Shown in pieces: positions 57,081 to 64,000 of a stretch of 64,000 bases of DNA. Source of the DNA: Achatina immaculata. Lineage: Eukaryota; Mollusca; Gastropoda; Stylommatophora; Achatinidae. Every line of letters starts with the position of its first letter. Position 1 is the first letter of the stretch. The notes under the pieces are model-generated. The model was given only the letters and a program-made list of their open reading frames with translations, did not search any database and was not told where the DNA came from. The DNA is taken from the NCBI GenBank assembly GCA_009760885.1, contig CM019703.1, positions 10,356,959 to 10,420,958 on the forward strand. The letters run 5' to 3'. A program made the position numbers and the translations under genes.

Positions 57081-57454
57081 CAGAGTGCAGTAAATCATGA
57101 AATAACGAAAATCAGACATCCACATTAATCAACGCTAAAAAGTATGAAAAAAAATATCAGCGAAGTAAACCTCACTTGAAGTTGACCATGATATGATGGA
57201 GGACGGCAGCCATGTTGAGCCGGGGCGTGTCTATGAAGGTGAACTGTCCACCAATGGAAAGGCGGATCATGGAAATGCGAAGCACGGGATCCAGTATGGC
57301 CGGGATTGAGCGGGAAGGCGATATCACAAAGCCCTTGATACAGAATTCAACTTTCATGGTCGGGCAGGCCGTGGTCTGCAGAGGCAGATGGTGAATGATT
57401 TGTGTGAGTGTAAATGATGTTCGAGTTTTTTTTTTTTTGGGGTGATGTTATTAT

Positions 57455-57630
57455 TATTATTATTATTATTACTTTTTATCTCCTTACCCCAATGACCCAC
57501 TTGTAGAAATGGGTGCCCTGCTTCTTCTGTGGTTGGGGAAGGGAGGACGGGCCAGGGCGTGATGCTGACCACATCATAAGTGTGTTGACAGGTCAAGGAA
57601 ATTACGGGCTTCCTTTAGATGCCTCCAGGG
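57455..57630 (-). repeat. SINE-like repeat family I, copy 3
   Basis: Duplicate of 42340-42510. Confidence 0.65.
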
Positions 57631-58054
57631 AAAAAAATGGCTACCTTTACCTTCAACTTCTTAGAAAAGTGAGGGGGGGGGGGGGAGGGGCCTGCGTGTG
57701 GTTGGGGAGGGGGGGGGGAAATGATAGTAAAATAAAAATAACGCTTTTAAATTCATAACATTCAAGACCTGTCTAGTGTTTCCTCACCTTCTGTATACAT
57801 AACTTTCCATTGATAATATAAAAAAGATTGAACTCCAATTTTTTATAACTGCACTTTGTATAAAAACTATATTTTAAAAGAATATTGCTCGAGCAAAACC
57901 AGAGAGCACGGAACAAAAAGATGGGAAATATCTCAAGGTACAAAAAAGTTATAAGTAATCAATAATGAAAGATATTTTCTAATGAATAACATTTCTCAAT
58001 TTTGACGCATCGGTTCAGGCTGTAGAAGGAGAAGTGTGCAAATGAAAAAAATAG

Positions 58055-58127
58055 AAGAAGAAGAAGATAAAGAAGAAGAAGAAGATGATGATGATGATGA
58101 TGATGATGAAGACGATGACGATGACGC

Positions 58128-58158
<31 letters not shown>

Positions 58159-58160
58159 AT
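58055..58160. repeat. (GAA)n/(GAT)n microsatellite
   Basis: About 25 triplets, longer than the matching tract at 42830-42858 in copy 1. Confidence 0.9.
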
Positions 58161-59669
58161 AAACAATTTCTTTTGGAAATAAATCTCATAGAAAAAGAAA
58201 GAGAAAAAAAAAGGTCACACCCAAACAATGTCATCTATACCAGGTACTGCCAGGCCTGCTTAGAAATGAACTGAGTGTTGGGGCTGATGTCAGCTGCCAG
58301 AAGTTTCAGCTTATTCATTTGCCTTCTTCTAGCGTCGGCCAGGGCCACTACAGACTCCTTCGTCAGGTAGAAGTAGTCAACTGCCAGTTTGTTGAGACAG
58401 TTCAGCGCCACGAGGTCTCCGGCCAGTTGCTCCGGCCCCACGGGCGCGTACTTGGGGACGAAGTAGCCGTCTATCTGGAGAGTTTCCAGCGTGTTTCTTG
58501 CAATTCTCGTTAGCGTCATCATCACAGCTCGGCCTTCTTCTGGCGGCCACTGCGCTGATGACATCTGGAAGCTCTTCAGGTTGGTCAGAGTCTCCAGTAA
58601 ACGGGACAACAGAGTGCATATCTTGGAGATAACTGCCGGCGATGCGCCCCCCCCCCCAGGCGTAAGTCAATCACTTTAAAAGAAGTCAAGGCCGAATACT
58701 TTGACTTCAGATTCTTGATCAGCTTTCGGAAGCAGACGGCCATGTTCTTACACTTGTGGTTGCCGTTGTGGTCACAGTTGATGGTCAGCTTCCGCAGGAA
58801 ATGTCCGAGTCGTTTGGCATAGAAGGATGACCATCTGCTCTGATGGGACTGCGGTTACACTTCAGCTTCAGCTGCTTCTTGCCCCACAGACGAGGGCTCG
58901 AGAAGATCAGGTGTCGCCACATGCGGCACACCCCAGCAACACTTAACCGTTCGTTGATGTTCAAGAAACTGAAAATATGTAAAAGTATTTCTGTAGGGAA
59001 GCTGGTAACAGTCAGAGGCTCTGATTCAGAGGGGCTGTCTATACGGTCATGTGCACCTGTAGATCCCGGTGTATCTGCCCGGTAGGACAGTGTGTGCTGA
59101 TGGGGTCCTTTCCGAAGAGAGTCCATTATGTTACCCCCAGCACCGTTAGCAGCAGCTGCAGCCTTTCTATTAAGAGCTCCGGTAAAACAACAAACACAGG
59201 CGTTCCGGGTTTGTGAATCAAGCAAAACACATGTTTATTTTCGTTTCTACACACTTTTTTAATGACGTATTTGCTGTTTTCGTCATTTCCGTTGTGCGCG
59301 AAAGTTAGAAGAAAAAAAAAATTGATGAAGCGAGACAAATCAAGAAATGAATGAAACAAACAACAGAATATGTTTGTTGGGGTATGCTACCCTGCAAGAG
59401 TCATGTAAAGTTAACGTCCCTGATTGTTTTATATATATATATATATTGGAGCATGGGGTGAATGTCCCTGACTTTTCGACGCGCTATTTATGTGTTGTTT
59501 GGAAAAGACGTGATTTGTGAGAGAAAGTCCGGGCATGATTTGTAAAGTATGATTTCTAAGTTTGGAAAGTTTTCGTCTAATGTTGTCTGAGGGAGGTCGT
59601 GTTTTATGCTCGAGTGAACGCTCAAGTTTGAGAGAGACGGCCATGTTTCTATTACTTTTGTGTCATTGT

Positions 59670-60091
59670 CTTCCGATGGTTCCAGGCGGCTATAACTGTT
59701 TATGCCACTCACTTCACAAACGAGCAGTAAATCTGATTTGTGGAAAACACCCAGCACAGACTTTAGATCAGCACAAACAACTCAAAATTCTATCTCTCAC
59801 ATATAGAGTCATTTTTAACAAAGTTAAGTTTGTTCAGAGAATTCTGTCGCACAATGCTCTGCCTTACTTGTGGTCACTGTTTACGTATAACAATAAACAT
59901 AGTCAGCGTTGTTAAAAAAAAACTCTCTTCTTCCTAAACCCAGACTAGATCTGTACAAGAGAAACATTGCATACTCAGCAGTACAGCCGTGTAACATCCT
60001 CCCCTACTATTTAAAATCCATTAGTAATACTTCATCCTTTAACTCAAACCTTTTTCAGACTTTACTTGCTTGTAACTATATGCCTCCATAG
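59670..60091 (+). mobile_element. LINE ORF C-terminal fragment (family H), copy 2
   Basis: Matches 44372-44806 with a shorter A run (9 against 18) and the same stop after HSQRC. Confidence 0.7.
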
Positions 60092-60312
60092 AACAATCAG
60101 TGATGTCTCAACCCATGGCTTGCCAGCCATCAAGTTCTAAAAGGACATAGTTCTAAAAGTAACTTGTTAGATCTTGTTAGACATTATTTTAATGAATGTT
60201 AAAGAATATGTGTTAGAATAAATGTACTGAAAATGTATTTTTGTTTATGTATGTATGATGATGATAAGTATGGTCTGTCTGTGAAACGGACAACATAGGA
60301 TTTGCAGGGAGG

Positions 60313-60555
60313 TTAAGCATTGACAGCTGGGACGTATGTTATGTTAAGAAGAAGAACTGAATGGACGTTTGACCTGTGCGGATGTCTATGTTCATCATCG
60401 TCAACTATGGAGTTTTGCTGTGATATTTGAATGTTAAAACCTCGTTCTGTCCCGTCCTGTCTCGTCCTAAGACTTGTTTCTAATGAATGGCCTGATTTAT
60501 GAGATGCCTGAGCTGAAGATGTGTGTCTTGACATATCACTCGATGAACCTTTCAT
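60313..60555 (-). CDS. Short conserved ORF, hypothetical (copy 2)
   Basis: 80 codons; the counterpart of 45027-45260 with three extra residues (VLLL in place of S) and about a dozen substitutions, still open from the same ATG to the same stop. Function unknown. Confidence 0.3.
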   Translation of the reverse strand: MKGSSSDMSRHTSSAQASHKSGHSLETSLRTRQDGTERGFNIQISQQNSIVDDDEHRHPHRSNVHSVLLLNITYVPAVNA

Positions 60556-60886
60556 TTATCAACCTTCCATCATCATCTGGTTCCCTCCATTAACACCCCC
60601 CCCCTTTTGCACGTGTCATCAGCGCTGGATTTGGTTATTATTTCCAACTTTTGATGTCTTGGTAAAAGTGAGAAAATAAGATGGCTACTTGTCTGAACGG
60701 AGATTATCAGTTCAGAGAGAAAGAGAGGTTACCAACACTGTATGTGTTTGTCAACACCGCCTGCGGAAGAGGAACGAGTACACAAGGGTAACATACACAA
60801 AACGACACAGCAGATAAAAACAAGAAAGATAAATGATAAAGTTAAGCTCTTAGTTCTTTTGCTATCCTCCTAGTTAGAAAGACAGG

Positions 60887-60929
<43 letters not shown>

Positions 60930-61159
60930 TGATCGAAAAAGCAGAAAAAAATATATAATTCTGACTGATAATTTCTTCAAATGCAACATTGTACTTGCAA
61001 GATCTTTTTTTTTCATTTTATTTTTTTGGCTAGCAAGATTCATCATGGTGCCACAGACAAAAGAAGGGCATAAAACATGACATTTTCTGCTTTTATGAAC
61101 ACTCTGCACAGTAACTGAGCTTTGGCTAAAAGTGCACGTAAATAAACCATTTGATTGTC

Positions 61160-62197
61160 TCAGTTATTCTGAAGATTCCTTAGACAGTTGACAAAAGACA
61201 GAATAGTCTGTCGAAATCTTGTATTAAACTTCAAGTAAACGAACATACTCGAGGACGTGTTGATGTATTCTAGTGTAATCGCTATCATGCTGACTAGCTT
61301 GTAGATGCCTGAATATCTGTGAAACAAGCTGAACTCCACTTCGATGAAGCTCGCATATGCAATTACAATTTTAGGAGTGTTGCATACAACAAATATGAGA
61401 GAAACAAAAGTTGCAGACTGCATTGCTTGAAGCTCCTTCCTCTTTGGCTGGATTTTCTTTCCTCCTTTCCCGGACTGATTTGATGGGTTAGTACTGTTCT
61501 TTGCGATTCCTCTTTTGGATATTTGAATATACGATGTATGATATCCAGTGGATAAGGAGAGGCGAAATTTTGATGATGCGTTGAGACTGGATATCAGGAC
61601 GCACAAGCAAACGACATTAGTGGCGTGGCAGGCTGCTGTGACCACCAAAACTGTGAGAATCTGATTGACCTTTAAGGCGGTCCCTGGCCAAAATGGGGCC
61701 AGAATGCCAAAAAATGTAGAATTGCTAATCGGGTCCAGAACTATTCCAAAACCATGAGGATTCCAAAGAGGTTTATAACCCATTAAAGAAAACAAAACTA
61801 TGGCAGTAACCATAGATAGACATCGGTATCTCGTGAAGGTATTTTTGAACCGATGAGGCAAGGCCACGCAGCAGCATCTCTGAACTGCTATAAATGTTTT
61901 TATCAGCTGCGATGTATCATATAGTCGTATGTACAAGGTGTACAACAGAAAACTCAATGTCAGTCGGTCAACGCGCCACAGAGATATTGTATCTGAGACC
62001 ATGATTTGAAACAGAAAGGTTCCAAACAGCACGAATAGTGTCACAAATTCAGAGCACGACAGACAACAGAAGCACAGGCTGATACTGTCTCCTAGCCCGA
62101 GTCTGACAAATGAGACAATGTTAATTATATTTGCAGCCAGACCTATCACTACAATAGGAGCTTGTATGACATACAGATCCGAAGCAGTCACTTCCAT
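61160..62197 (-). CDS. Rhodopsin-like GPCR, single exon, copy 2
   Basis: 345 residues, intact, 17 amino-acid differences from copy 1 (about 95% identical): positions 6, 13, 38, 60, 63, 64, 66, 78, 139, 142, 167, 176, 185, 188, 278, 306 and 307. None lies between 189 and 277 (TM5 end and third loop) or between 79 and 138 (TM3-loop 2). The same AVQRC and SSSMFVYLKFN motifs are kept. It is likely a functional recent paralogue; the ligand is unknown. Confidence 0.85.
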   Translation of the reverse strand: MEVTASDLYVIQAPIVVIGLAANIINIVSFVRLGLGDSISLCFCCLSCSEFVTLFVLFGTFLFQIMVSDTISLWRVDRLTLSFLLYTLYIRLYDTSQLIKTFIAVQRCCCVALPHRFKNTFTRYRCLSMVTAIVLFSLMGYKPLWNPHGFGIVLDPISNSTFFGILAPFWPGTALKVNQILTVLVVTAACHATNVVCLCVLISSLNASSKFRLSLSTGYHTSYIQISKRGIAKNSTNPSNQSGKGGKKIQPKRKELQAMQSATFVSLIFVVCNTPKIVIAYASFIEVEFSLFHRYSGIYKLVSMIAITLEYINTSSSMFVYLKFNTRFRQTILSFVNCLRNLQNN

Positions 62198-62595
62198 CGC
62201 TTCAACACAAAATCAGTCCACATCTAAAAGGAAAACTTTTTTTTTAAAATGCGCACAATTTGGGTGTCCTGCACTATTTTTGTGAGCTGTTACTAAATAT
62301 GGGCTATGGTCAAGAGTACTTCTTTACTTCGTAACATGTACTACAGTAACTTTAGGGAATATCTGATGCACTGGACTATAACGAAATCATATCTCCTGGT
62401 AAATTGCTCATCGAGGCACCCTTCACAATAACTGCAATAACCGGCCATTTGATTATTTTCTTTTTCTTTCAGACGTCTCTAATTTTCTTCAGTCTTTCTG
62501 AAGTCTGTTTTATTCCTTGCATGTAAACAGCAACAGAAAAAAACATAATCTCTTTTTAAATAATGCTACAGTTTTCGTGTCTCCTGTGTTAGGTT

Positions 62596-62863
62596 ATCAC
62601 GATATTGGCTCCAGCGAACTAAATGTATCACGATATTGGCTCCAGTAAACTACATGTATCACGATATTGGCTTCAGTAAACAACATGTATCACGATATTG
62701 GGTTCAGTTAACTACATATATCACGATATTGGCTTCAGTAAACTACATATATCACGATATTGGGTTCAGTTAACTACATGTATCATGATATTGGCTTCAG
62801 TAAACTACATGTATCACGATATTGGGTTCAGTTAACTATCAGGATATTGGCTCCAGTAAACCA
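62596..62863. repeat. 31-bp minisatellite upstream of GPCR copy 2
   Basis: Same array and position relative to the GPCR as in copy 1, nine units, the eighth shortened. Confidence 0.93.
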
Positions 62864-64000
62864 ATCATGGCTACATTTCTTTATGGACGGTTCAGTAATT
62901 TTTCTTTGCTGACAATGCCTGTTCCGTGCTATTCTCATAATTTCTTCTTATTTCTATGATGTTTCTGCTTTTTGTTTCAATCTTCTTCTGTACCATGTAT
63001 AACGATTTCTTCACGGTATGACTATGGAAGGGAAGTTCTCATTTCTTTAATATCTGTTGGTAAGTTTTTAACAGCCTTACGGGAAATTTAGTTCTATTTG
63101 CGCCTTGAAACATATGTCCTTAATATAGGAACAAACAATTCAGATCTATACGACAGGACATAAATTAAATAATTCTCCAATACTCTAAAACCTCTTATTC
63201 ACTGTTTGAACTGAAACGTACCCAGTTATAATTATGTTCATAATGCTACATTTTGGCTTTCATCTCTTCATTCACAACAACACTTATTTAAACACCAAGG
63301 CAAACTCTAAATCTTGAGTACACTTTAATGATTTATACTGCAAAAACAATTTTTAAAAATGCTTTAATGTCAGAATATGTGGCTTTGTCGGGATTAGTTT
63401 GATAAACCAATTATTAAATAAGAGTATTGTACAAATAGGAGTTTAAATTTTAAAATGACATAATTTTAGAGACAGAAAAGGTCAATAGTTTTTACGATAT
63501 CCAAACAGGGCAAACTTGAATAGTATTTCTTCTGGGTAATTCATAATCGATATCTTCTGTAGCTTAAGAAACTGAAGGCAGAGGGGGGGAGGGAGAGAGA
63601 GGGGGGAGGGAGGAGAGAGAGAAGAAACGGAGGAAGAAGGGAGGGGAGACAGACAGATAGAACTTGCTGAGAAATATTTATTAAAAATAAGAGTTAAAAA
63701 AATATACCAAATGAATTGCTCCATAACTAAGGAAAACAGCTTGGACAACTTTTTAAAAAATACGAATATACATCTTCGGCATGTTGTCAGCGAAACAAAT
63801 ATTATGATCCAGCTACCAATTAACAAGTGAATAAAACTCCACAAGTTTGGTGGACAAATTATATTACTGTCAAGAAAACAGGCTAAAAGCCTTCTTTAGT
63901 ACAATAAAAAACAATAATTTGTAAAAATGCACACGAATAGTAAATACAAATACAATTTCCAATACCCTTGTAAAGGGAGGACTATTTTCAAAATGGTTGC
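62864..64000. other. Distal part of duplication copy 2
   Basis: Collinear with 47571-48730; no gene recognised. Confidence 0.6.

Larger units (their letters stand above)
57176..59126 (-). pseudogene. F-box gene, copy 2 (exons 1-2 only, frameshifted)
   Basis: A duplicate of F-box exons 1-2. Exon 1 (59126..58241) has a 1-nt deletion near 58851 (GGACTGCGG against GGACTGGCGG in copy 1) and a C tract of 11 instead of 6 at 58647-58657. Each shifts the frame, so the F-box half and the LRR half are in different frames. Exon 2 (57375..57176) is 200 nt and open, ending AAC-TTC-AA before donor GTGAGG. Exons 3 and 4 have no counterpart downstream, because the duplication ends in intron 2. If transcribed it could only make a truncated product. 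Confidence 0.75.
56218..64000. repeat. Segmental duplication, copy 2 (runs off the window)
   Basis: Collinear with copy 1 from LINE B through F-box exons 2 and 1, the LINE H fragment, the GPCR, the 31-bp minisatellite and beyond. It lacks LINE A and has about 100-130 bp extra near 57768-57890. Confidence 0.9.

Overview
The window is nuclear DNA of an animal, most likely a mollusc and plausibly a gastropod. The reasons are an intron-rich protocadherin gene, GT-AG introns, AT-rich non-coding DNA, dense mini- and microsatellites, and many 5'-truncated non-LTR retrotransposon ends of the kind common in lophotrochozoan genomes. The assignment to phylum is inference; no operons or prokaryotic signals are present. 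All calls come from reading the sequence, and every family name is by motif recognition without a database search.

Left part (1-19114, + strand): the 3' two-thirds of a non-clustered protocadherin. Nine exons splice in frame (3..65, 4426..4647, 6884..7105, 8239..8431, 10625..11689, 11918..12105, 13584..13739, 14773..14923, 18156..19114). Together they give 1072 residues: about five cadherin repeats, one transmembrane helix, and a long cytoplasmic tail with a DSGRGGSD motif. The introns hold a 22-bp minisatellite with a 473-bp higher-order repeat, LINE 3' ends, a hairpin element and a sequence resembling U2 snRNA.

Middle (19115-33700): a probable 3' UTR, then gene-poor, AT-rich DNA. It contains a 1.6-kb CTA/CTG trinucleotide array that encloses a LINE fragment, several minisatellites and a GA-rich array.

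Right part (33715-64000): a four-exon F-box gene on the - strand, with exon 1 at 43.8 kb and exon 4 at 33.7 kb. Its introns carry an inverted BED-finger/hAT-like transposase fragment, a probable solo LTR inside a LINE, and a LINE nested in another LINE. A direct segmental duplication begins at the LINE in intron 2. Copy 1 starts at 39740, copy 2 starts at 56218 and runs off the window, so the apparent unit is about 16.5 kb. Each copy carries F-box exons 1-2 and an intact single-exon rhodopsin-like GPCR (345 aa, 17 differences between copies). F-box exons 3-4 lie outside the duplicated block. The two F-box copies carry different frameshifts: copy 1 in exon 2, copy 2 in exon 1.

The protocadherin, F-box and GPCR genes show no sign of acting together. 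The main story is local duplication and decay driven by repeats.
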